DNA of 64,000 bases from Flavobacterium chungbukense. GTDB taxonomy: Bacteria; Bacteroidota; Bacteroidia; Flavobacteriales; Flavobacteriaceae. The stretch covers positions 204,495 through 268,494 of the forward strand of contig NZ_JAJGZV010000005.1 in assembly GCF_020805785.1 (NCBI RefSeq), given 5' to 3'. The notes below the pieces were generated by a model. The model was not told the origin of the DNA, did no database searches, and was given only the letters and a program-made list of their open reading frames with translations. Made by a program: the position numbers and the translations under genes. Each line of letters opens with the position of its first letter. The stretch's first letter is position 1. Positions 8,021 to 16,664 of this stretch are shown here, piece after piece.

Positions 8021-8059
8021 AGATCCGGATAATCTTTTTAATGTAAGACGTCCGGATCT
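8021..8059 (-). promoter_or_regulatory. Perfect 9-bp inverted repeat between aldehyde dehydrogenase and araC-type gene
   Basis: AGATCCGGA (8021-8029) and TCCGGATCT (8051-8059) are exact reverse complements separated by 21 nt. The GC-rich arms stand out in AT-rich DNA. On the minus strand the second arm is followed by TTTT, so it could be a weak terminator or attenuator as well as an operator. Confidence 0.6.
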
Positions 8060-8064
8060 GTAAA

Positions 8065-9486
8065 TTATTTTTGTTGAATTAGAGCTCTAGGTTCTAAATA
8101 GGCTTCAAGGCCTAATATTCCAAATTCACGGCCGATTCCTGATTGTTTGAACCCTCCAAAAGGAGCCATTGGGTCGTGACTTATTCCATTTATTTGAACT
8201 CTGCCTGCGTTAATTTGAGAAGCAACACGTTGAGCTCGTTTAGGGTCAGATGAACTTATGTATGCTTGTAATCCGTAATTGGTGTCGTTGGCAATTTCAA
8301 TTGCATCTTCTTCTGTTTTGTAAGTGATGATGGATAAAACAGGGCCGAATATTTCTTCTTGAGCAATTCGCATTTTATTGTTTACGTGAATAAAAACAGT
8401 TGGTTTTACAAAATTTCCTTTTTCTAGTCCTTCGGGTTTTCCTAATCCGCCAGTTAAAATTTCTGCGCCTTCATTAATTCCGATTTGAATATAATCCTGA
8501 ACACGATTAAATTGTTTTTCGCTTACCATTGGTCCAACGGCTGTATTTGGATTTTTAGGGTCTCCTACAATTGTATTTGAAATTACTTCTTTAATAATAA
8601 GTTTGGTTTCCTCTAATTTGCTTTCTGGAATTAACAATCTAGTTCCGGCAATGCACGCTTGTCCGCTGTTCATATAGGCGGCGATTACAGCTAGTGGAAT
8701 TGCTTTAGAGAAATCGGCGTCATCTAGGATAATGTTCGGAGATTTTCCGCCAAGCTCAAGTGTAACGCGTTTCATTGTGTTTACAGCCTCTTTGGCAATG
8801 ATTTTTCCAACGGATGTAGATCCTGTAAAAGAGATTTTAGCAATGTCTGGATTGCGGCTTATTTCGTTGCCGACTACTTCGCCTAATCCGTTTACTATGT
8901 TAAAAACGCCTTTAGGCAGTTTTGCTTCATGCAGACATTCTGTTATTAATTGTGTTTGCTGAGCGCTCATTTCACTCGGCTTTATAACAACTGTGCATCC
9001 TGCTGCGATTGCTGTTGATAATTTGCTGCAAATAAAACCATTGCTTGAATTCCAAGGAATGATAATTCCGACAACTCCAATTGGAGCCATTTGAACTTCA
9101 GATTCTCCCATTGTTTTAGTAAATTCGTAATTCTTTAGAAGATTAATAGCAGAGTCAAAACTCTTTTGCATATAAGTAAAGCTGTTGGAGGCAAATTGAA
9201 ATGTTCCTCCGTATTCCTCTACTACAATATCAATAAATTCACTTTTTCTTTTTTCAATTTCGATTTTAATGTTTTCAAGATATTGAATTCTTTCGCTTGC
9301 TGTTGTTTTTGAAAAGGTTTTAAAAGCGGTTTTAGCAGCGTCGATTGCGTTTTGCGTGTCTTCGGTATTTCCTAAAATAACCTCTCCAAGCTTTTCATTT
9401 GTTGTTGGGCTAATAAGGTTGAAATATTCTGTTCCTTTTGGAGAAACGAATTCTCCATTAATGTAGATTTTGTCTATTGTTTTCAT
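8065..9486 (-). CDS. NAD(P)-dependent aldehyde dehydrogenase
   Basis: The 473 residues cover the whole aldehyde dehydrogenase family length. The oxyanion and cofactor region IIPWN (142-146), the Rossmann turn FTGSTSVGK (220-228), the general base E244 in LELGGKSPN, the catalytic nucleophile C278 in SGQACIAGT, and EEIFGPVL are all present. The enzyme oxidises an aldehyde to its acid in the cytoplasm. Similarity is to broad-specificity family members, so the substrate is not assignable. It is upstream of and collinear with an AraC-type regulator. The start ATG at 9486 gives a normal N-terminus. Confidence 0.9.
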   Translation of the reverse strand: MKTIDKIYINGEFVSPKGTEYFNLISPTTNEKLGEVILGNTEDTQNAIDAAKTAFKTFSKTTASERIQYLENIKIEIEKRKSEFIDIVVEEYGGTFQFASNSFTYMQKSFDSAINLLKNYEFTKTMGESEVQMAPIGVVGIIIPWNSSNGFICSKLSTAIAAGCTVVIKPSEMSAQQTQLITECLHEAKLPKGVFNIVNGLGEVVGNEISRNPDIAKISFTGSTSVGKIIAKEAVNTMKRVTLELGGKSPNIILDDADFSKAIPLAVIAAYMNSGQACIAGTRLLIPESKLEETKLIIKEVISNTIVGDPKNPNTAVGPMVSEKQFNRVQDYIQIGINEGAEILTGGLGKPEGLEKGNFVKPTVFIHVNNKMRIAQEEIFGPVLSIITYKTEEDAIEIANDTNYGLQAYISSSDPKRAQRVASQINAGRVQINGISHDPMAPFGGFKQSGIGREFGILGLEAYLEPRALIQQK

Positions 9487-9605
9487 GTTGTGTGATTTAA
9501 TGAATTTTTATTTGACAAATTTCTTTAATAATAGGCTTGGCTATTTTGTTGGAAAGCTCATTTTTAATTATCTCATTTTAATCTTTAAAAAGTTAATTTG
9601 TAAAT

Positions 9606-9638
9606 AAAAAAAAAGCCTCTCGGTTGAGAAGCTTTTTA
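9606..9638 (-). terminator. Terminator of the universal stress protein gene
   Basis: A stem AAAAAGC-C-TCTC / GAGA-A-GCTTTTT with one mismatch and a GGTT loop lies about 20 bp past the leftward gene's stop. There are A/T runs on both sides. Confidence 0.65.
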
Positions 9639-9661
9639 TTGTTTTTGAAAGTTCATGCTTT

Positions 9662-10486
9662 TTATATTTTTAAAGTGATTACAGGTTTGACTGCATGATT
9701 GACCAATCCTTCGCTTATACTTCCGTTAAAAAAGTGTGCAAAACCTGTTCTGCCGTGCGTACACATTCCGATGATGTCGGCATTTATTTTATTAGAAAAA
9801 TTAATAATTCCTTTTTCAATATTAGTGTCGTTGTAAATTTGAGTGGTGTAATTGCTAATGTTGAATTGAGATACAAAATCCTGCATTGCTTTTTCGCTGG
9901 TATGCGTGGGTTTAAAGCTATTTGGTGTGCAAATGGTTACTAAGTGTAGTTTTGATTCGAATAAATTGGTGAAGTTTAGCAGTTTTTTAAAAGGTTTTTT
10001 TGCTTCTTCGGAAAAATCAGATGCAAAAACAATATTAGTAGCATTGAAATTTGAAATGTTTTTCTTGATGATTAAAACGGGAATTTCAGAATTCCGAACT
10101 ACTTTTTCAGTGTTAGAGCCAATCAATAATTCTTCAATTCCAGAAGATCCGTGAGATCCCATTATAATTAGATCGACTTCGTAATCTTTGCTTATTTGTG
10201 TAATGCCGTGTATTGGCTTGTCCATTTTTACAACTTCGGTAATCGATATTCCGTCAAGATAAGATCTTGAAGAAACTTCGTCAAGCATCTCATTTGCTTT
10301 CTTCATGAAAAGCATGCTCTCAGGAATGCTGATTCCGCCCATTATCGCGTCATTTGACTGATGCGGTAGTTCAAGCATATGCAGAATGATAATTTCGGAA
10401 TTATTTTTTTTTGCGATTTGAGAGGCGACTTTTAAAGCGTCTTCTGCATGTTCTGAGAAATCGGTAGGTACTAAAATTCGTTTCAT
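9662..10486 (-). CDS. Tandem-domain universal stress protein (UspA family)
   Basis: The 274 residues comprise two UspA domains, about 1-140 and 148-274. Each begins with a VPTDFS / FASDFS strand that starts the nucleotide pocket. The first domain keeps the ATP-binding loop GSHGSSGIEELLIGSNTEKV (G-2x-G-9x-G-S/T). The second has CTHGRTG followed by NGSISE, also close to consensus. Such proteins bind ATP and accumulate under stress or growth arrest in the cytoplasm. The gene is monocistronic, divergent from the rimP operon and ended by a hairpin. Its exact role cannot be inferred. Confidence 0.9.
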   Translation of the reverse strand: MKRILVPTDFSEHAEDALKVASQIAKKNNSEIIILHMLELPHQSNDAIMGGISIPESMLFMKKANEMLDEVSSRSYLDGISITEVVKMDKPIHGITQISKDYEVDLIIMGSHGSSGIEELLIGSNTEKVVRNSEIPVLIIKKNISNFNATNIVFASDFSEEAKKPFKKLLNFTNLFESKLHLVTICTPNSFKPTHTSEKAMQDFVSQFNISNYTTQIYNDTNIEKGIINFSNKINADIIGMCTHGRTGFAHFFNGSISEGLVNHAVKPVITLKI

Positions 10487-10566
10487 AATTTTGAAGTTAA
10501 ATATGAATAATTCTCTGTTTTAATGCTCTTATAAAGGTAAGAAATATTTTTAGAGCAATCAATTTA

Positions 10567-10595
10567 TTTGATTTATAAAAAAAACACTATATTTG
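10567..10595 (+). promoter_or_regulatory. Promoter of the rimP-nusA-infB operon
   Basis: TTTG (10567-10570) and TATATTTG (10588-10595) are separated by 17 bp. The predicted start near 10602 leaves a leader of about 55 nt that contains the hairpin at 10624-10644. Confidence 0.65.
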
Positions 10596-10623
10596 CACAG
10601 TTATTTATTAAAATCTAAATAAT

Positions 10624-10649
10624 GAGGGGACTAAGTGTCCCCTCTTTTT
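10624..10649 (+). terminator. Terminator-like hairpin in the rimP operon leader (possible attenuator)
   Basis: GAGGGGAC (10624-10631), loop TAAGT and GTCCCCTC (10637-10644) make a perfect 8-bp GC-rich stem followed by TTTTT. It sits between the promoter and the rimP ATG at 10658, where a constitutive terminator would silence the operon. Regulated readthrough is therefore the natural reading. Confidence 0.7.
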
Positions 10650-10657
10650 ATAAAATT

Positions 10658-11122
10658 ATGACATTCAAAGAAAAAGTAAACGGATTAATTACAGAAGCTC
10701 TTCTGGAAAAGCCATCAGTCTTTTTGATTGATTTAGCGGTTTCGGATTCTTTTAAAATTAGTGTTGGTTTAGACGGAGATAATGGAGTGGCACTGCAGGA
10801 TTGCATTGATATTAGTCGTGCAATCGAGAATAATCTTGATCGTGAAGAACAGGATTTTTCGCTTGAAGTAGCGTCAGTAGGAGTAGGATCGCCTTTGAAA
10901 TTGATAAGACAATATAAGAAAAATATTGGTAGAACGCTGATTGTTACTACAAATACTGAAAAAATTGAAGCAGAATTGATAGAAGCTAACGATGTTTTTA
11001 TAATTTTGTCTTGGAAAGCAAGGGAACCGAAAAAAGTAGGAAAAGGAAAAGAAACAGTTCAAAAGGAGCAACAAATACCTTATACAGAAATTAAAGAGGC
11101 AGTTGTTACAGTAACATTTTAA
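10658..11122 (+). CDS. rimP: Ribosome maturation factor RimP
   Basis: RimP is needed for maturation of the 30S subunit in the cytoplasm. The 154-residue protein begins MTFKEKVNGLITEALLEK and carries the N-terminal RimP domain with FLIDLAVSDSFKISVGLDGD. The family signature around DCIDISRAIE and FSLEVASVGVGSPL follows, then an SH3-like C-terminal domain. An in-frame upstream ATG at 10622 exists, but it lies on the leader hairpin, so the ATG at 10658 is preferred. It is the first gene of the conserved rimP-nusA-infB operon, 19 bp ahead of nusA. Expression is probably controlled through the leader hairpin. Confidence 0.93.
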   Translation: MTFKEKVNGLITEALLEKPSVFLIDLAVSDSFKISVGLDGDNGVALQDCIDISRAIENNLDREEQDFSLEVASVGVGSPLKLIRQYKKNIGRTLIVTTNTEKIEAELIEANDVFIILSWKAREPKKVGKGKETVQKEQQIPYTEIKEAVVTVTF

Positions 11123-11141
11123 TTTTAATTAAAGAATTCGC

Positions 11142-12395
11142 ATGGAAAATTTAGCATTAATCGATTCATTCTCAGAGTTTAAAGATAATAAACTTATTGA
11201 TCGTGTAACGCTTATGGCAATTTTAGAGGATGTGTTTAGAAATGCATTGAAGAAAAAATACGGATCTGATGATAACTTCGATATTATTATAAATCCTGAT
11301 AAAGGAGATATGGAGATATGGAGAAGAAGAGTAATCGTTGCTGATGAAGATCTTGATTTTGAAAACGAAGAAATTACCTTGACGGAAGCAAGAATGATCG
11401 AAGCGGATTTTGAAATTGGCGAAGAAGTTTCTGAAGAAGTTAAATTGATTGATTTAGGAAGACGAGCTATTTTGGCACTTCGTCAAAACTTAATATCTAA
11501 AATTCACGAACACGATAATACTAATCTTTACAAGCAATTTAAAGATATTATTGGTGATATCTATACTGCAGAAGTACATCACGTGCGTCCAAGAGTAGTA
11601 ATCTTGGTTGATGACGAAGGAAATGAAATTGTACTTCCGAAAGAAAAACAAATTCCATCTGACTTTTTCCGTAAAGGAGACAATGTTCGTGGAATTATTG
11701 AAAGTGTAGAATTAAAAGGAAATAAACCTCAAATCATTATGTCTAGAACTTCAGAGAAGTTTTTAGAGAAATTGTTTGAGCAAGAAATTCCAGAAGTTTT
11801 CGACGGATTAATTACAGTAAAAAATGTAGTTCGTATTCCTGGAGAAAAAGCAAAAGTAGCTGTAGATTCTTATGATGATAGAATTGATCCAGTTGGCGCT
11901 TGCGTTGGAATGAAAGGTTCTCGTATTCACGGAATTGTTCGAGAATTGGGGAATGAAAATATTGACGTAATCAATTATACAAACAATATTCAATTGTTTA
12001 TTACAAGAGCATTAAGTCCTGCAAAAGTTTCTTCTATTAAAATTGATGAAGAAAACAAAAGAGCTGAAGTTTTCTTGAAATTGGAAGAAGTTTCTAAAGC
12101 AATCGGTAGAGGAGGTCATAATATTAAATTAGCAGGTCAATTGACAGGTTATGAATTAGATGTAATCCGTGAAGGAGATGTTGCAGGTACAGTTGCAGAT
12201 GAAGATGATGTTGAATTAACAGAGTTTTCAGATGAAATTGAAGAATGGGTAATTGAAGAGTTTGCTAAGATAGGTTTGGATACTGCTAAAAGTATTTTGA
12301 AACACGACGTAGAAGATTTAGTAAGAAGAACAGATTTAGAAGAGGAAACTATTCTAGACGTTATGAAAATACTAAAAGAAGAGTTCGATAGTTAG
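11142..12395 (+). CDS. nusA: Transcription elongation/termination factor NusA
   Basis: NusA binds RNA polymerase and nascent RNA and modulates pausing, termination and antitermination. The 417 residues show the NusA N-terminal domain (about 1-125), an S1 domain (about 130-200) and the KH pair with GACVGMKGSRIHGIVRELGNE and GRGGHNIKLAGQL. There is a short C-terminal acidic helical region. Length matches other Bacteroidota NusA proteins, which lack the long C-terminal repeats of E. coli. Its place behind a terminator-like hairpin raises the possibility that NusA acts on its own operon leader. Confidence 0.96.
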   Translation: MENLALIDSFSEFKDNKLIDRVTLMAILEDVFRNALKKKYGSDDNFDIIINPDKGDMEIWRRRVIVADEDLDFENEEITLTEARMIEADFEIGEEVSEEVKLIDLGRRAILALRQNLISKIHEHDNTNLYKQFKDIIGDIYTAEVHHVRPRVVILVDDEGNEIVLPKEKQIPSDFFRKGDNVRGIIESVELKGNKPQIIMSRTSEKFLEKLFEQEIPEVFDGLITVKNVVRIPGEKAKVAVDSYDDRIDPVGACVGMKGSRIHGIVRELGNENIDVINYTNNIQLFITRALSPAKVSSIKIDEENKRAEVFLKLEEVSKAIGRGGHNIKLAGQLTGYELDVIREGDVAGTVADEDDVELTEFSDEIEEWVIEEFAKIGLDTAKSILKHDVEDLVRRTDLEEETILDVMKILKEEFDS

Positions 12396-12455
12396 GCAAT
12401 AGCTGAACATTTGGCTCTAACAACACAACGAAAAAGGTAATAATAAAAAGGTTAT

Positions 12456-15338
12456 ATGTCTGAAGAGAGAGTAATAAGAATAAACAAGGTTTTAAGGGAA
12501 TTAAATATTTCGTTAGAAAGAGCTGTAGATTATCTAAAAGATAAGGGAATTGCTATTGATGCAAATCCGAATGCAAAAATTTCTGACAGCGAATTTAATA
12601 TCCTTCAAAGCCAATTTGCGGGCGATAAGGGGAATAAAGAGGCTTCTAAAGAGGTTGGGGAAGAGAAAAGAAAAGAAAAAGAGGCATTGCGTGTAGAGCG
12701 TGAGAAAGAGATTGAAGACAAACGCAGACAAGAAGAAGAGCGTCAAAAACAGCAAGAAATAATCAAAGCGCGAGCGGTTGTTTCTGGACCTGTGCAAGTT
12801 GGAAAAATTGACTTAAATCCAAAAAAACCTGCGATTACTCCTTCTGAGGAAACTGCTAAGGTTGAAGAACCAAAAGCTGTTGTTGCACCTGTGCAACCAG
12901 AAAAACCTGTTCAAAATGAAACTGTAAAGCCAGAACCAGTTGTGGCTCCTCCGGTTTCAGAAACAAAAAAGATTGAGCCTGTTATTACTGAGAAAAAAGA
13001 AGTTAAAGTAGAATCTCCTAAAGTTGCGCAAGAACCTATTGTGTCTACAGACCCAACAACTTCAGAAGAAACTATTACTACGCAATATCAAAAGCTTTCA
13101 GGAACTACTCTTACTGGGCAGACAATTGATTTGTCTCAATTTAATAAGCCTAAGAAAAAGAAGGAAGATCCTAAAGCGGCTCAAAATAATAAACCTGGAA
13201 CTCCTGGAGTAGGTGGTAATAACGCAAATAAAAATAAGCGTAAAAGAATCGCTCCTAAACCAGGTGCGCCTGGAGCGCCAAAACCTGCTACAGGAAATAA
13301 TAATGCTCCTGGAACGCCAAATCCAAATAAAATTACACCAAATAATAATGGTGGAGGTTTTAATGCTAACAGAAGTGCTAGACCTGGTTTCGTAAAAGGA
13401 AACCGTCCTGCAATTGTGGCTAAAGTAGAGCCTACAGAAGAAGAAGTAAAAAACCAAATTAGAGAAACTCTTGAAAAACTTCAAGGTAAAGGAGGTAAAT
13501 CTAAAGCGGCTAAATATAGAAGAGATAAAAGAGAAACACACCGTCAGAAATCTGATGATGAGCAAAGAGCTCTTGATGAAGGAAGTAAAACAATTAAGGT
13601 TACAGAATTCGTTACAGTAGGTGAAATTGCAATTATGATGGATGTGCCGATTACTAAAGTAATTGGAACTTGTATGTCTCTTGGAATCATGGTTACCATG
13701 AATCAGCGTCTAGATGCTGAAACTCTAACAATTGTAGCAGATGAGTTTGGTTATGAAGTAGAGTTTATTACAGTTGATATCGAAGAAGCGATTGAGGTTG
13801 TTGAAGATAGAGAAGAAGATTTAGTTACTAGAGCGCCGATTGTTACTGTAATGGGTCACGTCGATCACGGTAAAACATCTTTGCTGGATTATATTCGTAA
13901 AGAAAATGTTATTGCAGGTGAGTCTGGAGGTATTACACAGCACATTGGGGCTTACGGGGTAACTTTAGATAATGGTCAAAAAATCGCATTCTTAGATACA
14001 CCAGGTCACGAGGCGTTTACCGCAATGCGTGCACGTGGAGCTCAGGTTACAGATATTGCTATTATTGTTGTTGCGGCGGATGATGATATCATGCCACAGA
14101 CAAAAGAAGCAATCTCTCACGCACAAGCTGCTGGAGTGCCAATTATATTTGCAATCAATAAAATTGATAAACCAAATGCTAACGTTGATAAAATTAAAGA
14201 GCGTTTAGCTGGTATGAATTTACTTGTTGAAGATTGGGGTGGAAAAATTCAGTCACATGATATTTCTGCAAAAGTTGGAACAGGAGTTAAAGAATTATTA
14301 GAGAAAGTTTTATTAGAAGCTGAAATCTTAGATTTAAAAGCAAATCCAAATAAAGCGGCTCAAGGTACTGTTGTGGAGGCTTTCCTTGATAAAGGAAAAG
14401 GATATGTTTCAACAATTTTAGTTCAACAAGGAACTTTGAAAATTGGAGATTATATGCTTGCAGGAAAACACCATGGTAAGGTTAAGGCAATGCATGATGA
14501 AAGAGGGCATACGGTTTTATCAGCAGGTCCTTCAACTCCGGTATCAGTTTTAGGTTTAGATGGAGCTGCAACGGCTGGAGATAAATTCAACGTTTTTGAA
14601 GATGAAAAAGAGGCAAAACAAATTGCATCTAAACGTTCTCAATTAATGCGTGAACAATCAGTTCGTACACAAAGACATATTACACTTGATGAGATTGGTC
14701 GTCGTATCGCTCTTGGTCAGTTTAAAGAATTAAACGTAATCCTTAAAGGAGACGTTGATGGATCTGTTGAAGCCTTATCAGATTCGTTCTCTAAGCTTTC
14801 TACTGAAGAGGTTCAGATTAATATTATTCATAAAGGAGTTGGAGCTATTACCGAAACAGATGTTAACTTGGCTTCTGCGTCAGATGCGATCATTATCGGA
14901 TTTAATGTTCGTCCTGCAGGAAATGCAAGACAACTTGCAGATAAGGAAGAAATTGACATTCGTTACTACTCTATTATCTATGCCGCTATTGATGACTTGA
15001 AAGATGCAATGGAAGGAATGTTGGCGCCAGAGATGAAAGAAGAAGTATTAGGAAATGCTGAAATTCGTGAGATTTTCAAAATTTCTAAAGTGGGTTCAAT
15101 CGCTGGATGTATGGTTACTGATGGTAAAATCTTAAGAACTTCTAAAATTAGAGTTATTAGAGACGGAGTTGTGGTTCATACAGGTGAACTTGTGGCTTTA
15201 AAACGTTTCAAAGACGATGTTAAAGAGGTGACGAAAGGTTATGATTGTGGTATCCAGATAAAAGGATTTAATGATATCGAAATTAACGATGTTATTGAAG
15301 CGTACCATGAAGTAGCAATTAAAAAGAAATTGAAATAA
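12456..15338 (+). CDS. infB: Translation initiation factor IF-2
   Basis: IF-2 is the GTPase that places initiator tRNA on the 30S subunit. The 960-residue protein has an IF2_N segment (about 1-55), then a long low-complexity linker rich in Lys, Glu, Pro, Asn and Gly (about 60-350). A second IF2_N-like region follows at about 375-440. The G domain starts near residue 460, with GHVDHGKTS (G1), DTPGHEAF (G3) and NKIDKP (G4), and domains II to IV follow. The protein is complete. It ends the operon, followed by a strong terminator at 15355-15387. Confidence 0.97.
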   Translation: MSEERVIRINKVLRELNISLERAVDYLKDKGIAIDANPNAKISDSEFNILQSQFAGDKGNKEASKEVGEEKRKEKEALRVEREKEIEDKRRQEEERQKQQEIIKARAVVSGPVQVGKIDLNPKKPAITPSEETAKVEEPKAVVAPVQPEKPVQNETVKPEPVVAPPVSETKKIEPVITEKKEVKVESPKVAQEPIVSTDPTTSEETITTQYQKLSGTTLTGQTIDLSQFNKPKKKKEDPKAAQNNKPGTPGVGGNNANKNKRKRIAPKPGAPGAPKPATGNNNAPGTPNPNKITPNNNGGGFNANRSARPGFVKGNRPAIVAKVEPTEEEVKNQIRETLEKLQGKGGKSKAAKYRRDKRETHRQKSDDEQRALDEGSKTIKVTEFVTVGEIAIMMDVPITKVIGTCMSLGIMVTMNQRLDAETLTIVADEFGYEVEFITVDIEEAIEVVEDREEDLVTRAPIVTVMGHVDHGKTSLLDYIRKENVIAGESGGITQHIGAYGVTLDNGQKIAFLDTPGHEAFTAMRARGAQVTDIAIIVVAADDDIMPQTKEAISHAQAAGVPIIFAINKIDKPNANVDKIKERLAGMNLLVEDWGGKIQSHDISAKVGTGVKELLEKVLLEAEILDLKANPNKAAQGTVVEAFLDKGKGYVSTILVQQGTLKIGDYMLAGKHHGKVKAMHDERGHTVLSAGPSTPVSVLGLDGAATAGDKFNVFEDEKEAKQIASKRSQLMREQSVRTQRHITLDEIGRRIALGQFKELNVILKGDVDGSVEALSDSFSKLSTEEVQINIIHKGVGAITETDVNLASASDAIIIGFNVRPAGNARQLADKEEIDIRYYSIIYAAIDDLKDAMEGMLAPEMKEEVLGNAEIREIFKISKVGSIAGCMVTDGKILRTSKIRVIRDGVVVHTGELVALKRFKDDVKEVTKGYDCGIQIKGFNDIEINDVIEAYHEVAIKKKLK

Positions 15339-15354
15339 AATTCAATAATTATAA

Positions 15355-15387
15355 AAAAAAGTCTCAATGAAAATTGGGACTTTTTTT
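15355..15387 (+). terminator. Terminator of the rimP-nusA-infB operon
   Basis: AAAGTCTCAAT pairs with ATTGGGACTTT (one G-T wobble) around GAAA and is followed by seven T. Confidence 0.85.
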
Positions 15388-15433
15388 ATAAAAAAGAATT
15401 TGTTCTGCTATGATTTATTTCAAGTTTTAATAT

Positions 15434-15441
15434 TATTTTTG
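15434..15441 (+). promoter_or_regulatory. -7 element of the DUF4920 gene
   Basis: TATTTTTG matches TAnnTTTG and lies 21 bp before the ATG at 15463, predicting a leader of about 15 nt. Confidence 0.5.
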
Positions 15442-15462
15442 ATTCAATTAAATTGATTTAAA

Positions 15463-15972
15463 ATGAAATTAGGTATATATTCGGTCGTTTTGTTTTTAAG
15501 CTTTTCTTCTTTTTGCCTTGCGCAGGAAGATGTAGAGAAGTCAGCTCCACCTCCAGGAAATGCATTGGTAGGAGATTATTATGGAGCAGATGTTTCAGGT
15601 TCTTCTGTAAAAAATGCTATTTCTGTTAGTGAATTGGGTAGTAAGTTGCAATCTTCAGTTAAAATTGAAAATGTTGCTGTTAAAGGTGAGGTTACTGGTG
15701 TCTGTCCAAAAAAAGGCTGCTGGGTAAGTGTTAAGGCAGATGATGGCGCGTCTTTCTTTGTTAAAATGAAAGATTATGCTTTTTTTGTGCCAACAGCTCT
15801 GAAGGGTAAAAATGTGGTTCTAGAAGGAAATGCAGAAAGAAAAGTTACCTCTGTAGAAGAGCTGAAGCATTATGCAAAAGATGCTAAAAAATCGAAGGCA
15901 GAAATAGATGCAATCAAGGTGCCGAAAGAAGAAATACGATTCCTGGCAAGTGGTATTAAAGTTGTAAATTAA
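15463..15972 (+). CDS. DUF4920 family exported protein
   Basis: The 169-residue protein has a signal peptide (about 1-20, ending FCLAQ) and a compact OB-like domain. The domain contains GEVTGVCPKKGCWVSVKADD and FFVKMKDYAFFVP, features I associate with the DUF4920 family of Bacteroidota. The conserved CPKKGCW pair of cysteines could form a disulfide or bind metal or heme. This is inference; no activity is established that I know of. It has its own promoter and converges on the SPOR-domain gene through a shared hairpin terminator. Confidence 0.75.
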   Translation: MKLGIYSVVLFLSFSSFCLAQEDVEKSAPPPGNALVGDYYGADVSGSSVKNAISVSELGSKLQSSVKIENVAVKGEVTGVCPKKGCWVSVKADDGASFFVKMKDYAFFVPTALKGKNVVLEGNAERKVTSVEELKHYAKDAKKSKAEIDAIKVPKEEIRFLASGIKVVN

Positions 15973-16011
15973 CTATGCTGATGTTAGTGAAAAGCTATGG
16001 TTATATAAAAT

Positions 16012-16042
16012 AAAAAGCGGGATAATATTATCCCGCTTTTTT
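16012..16042. terminator. Shared bidirectional terminator
   Basis: AAAAAGCGGGATAA and TTATCCCGCTTTTT form an almost continuous inverted repeat. T runs in both directions serve the converging DUF4920 and SPOR genes. Confidence 0.85.
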
Positions 16043-16055
16043 ATTTTAGGCTGTT

Positions 16056-16445
16056 TTATTTTCCTGGTTTAAGAAGAAAAACAGTTTTATATCGTCTTTT
16101 AATTTCTGCCAGATTTTTTTCTGCTTCGATTCTGGTTTTAAAATTACCCACAATAACCTTGTAGTTTGGTGTGTTGAAAATTATTGTTCCATCGATATTT
16201 GAATTTTCTCTTTTGAAATCTGAAAGTGTTTTCTTGGCTTCATCACTTTTGCCGCTAAAGATTTGAATTCTATAAGTATCGTTTGTATTTATTGACGTGT
16301 TAATTTTACGCTTCTCATTTAACAATTGCTCAAATTTGGGATCTTGGTTCAATGTTAAATTTTGTTCTTGTGCGTTAATATTATGTGTAAAAGCAATAGT
16401 TGTAATTGTTAATAACAATTTTTTTGAAGGACTTAAAATTCTCAT
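16056..16445 (-). CDS. Exported SPOR-domain protein
   Basis: The 129-residue protein has an N-terminal signal sequence (about 1-25, ending NINAQ) and a C-terminal SPOR domain. The SPOR region reads TYRIQIFSGKSDEAKKTLSD, YKVIVGNFKTRIEAEKNLAEI and KTVFLLKPG. SPOR domains bind denuded peptidoglycan glycan strands, so the protein probably sits in the periplasm at the wall. The start chosen is ATG at 16445. A longer frame from TTG at 16466 is rejected because that codon lies inside the promoter's -7 element (16464-16471). Confidence 0.85.
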   Translation of the reverse strand: MRILSPSKKLLLTITTIAFTHNINAQEQNLTLNQDPKFEQLLNEKRKINTSINTNDTYRIQIFSGKSDEAKKTLSDFKRENSNIDGTIIFNTPNYKVIVGNFKTRIEAEKNLAEIKRRYKTVFLLKPGK

Positions 16446-16463
16446 AATGTGATGGTTTTTATG

Positions 16464-16471
16464 CAAAAATA
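16464..16471 (-). promoter_or_regulatory. -7 element of the SPOR gene
   Basis: Read on the minus strand it is TATTTTTG, matching TAnnTTTG, 18 bp before the ATG at 16445. It decides the start codon. Confidence 0.55.
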
Positions 16472-16547
16472 CTATTTAAAGTTTGAGTGTAAAATTTTAA
16501 TATTATTTAGAATTGATATAAATTGATATTTAAGGGTATTTTAAGGT

Positions 16548-16577
16548 TTTGAGAATAGTTCATAAGTCGTATTTTTG
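16548..16577 (+). promoter_or_regulatory. Promoter of the act-cox operon
   Basis: TTTG (16548-16551), an 18-bp spacer and TATTTTTG (16570-16577) make a good Bacteroidota promoter. The leader to the actA ATG is about 80 nt. No further full promoter was noticed before coxA ends at 28059, consistent with one long transcript. Confidence 0.65.
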
Positions 16578-16664
16578 TGCAAGTTTTAAAAGAGGGTCTG
16601 TGTTTTTACTGCTTTAGTACAGAAAAAATCATACCAAAAATTAGTAGACAATTATTTATACTAT

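Noticed and set aside
16446..16466. TTG start extending the SPOR protein by seven residues
   Set aside because: The codon overlaps the TATTTTTG promoter element on the same strand, so it is unlikely to be transcribed and translated.
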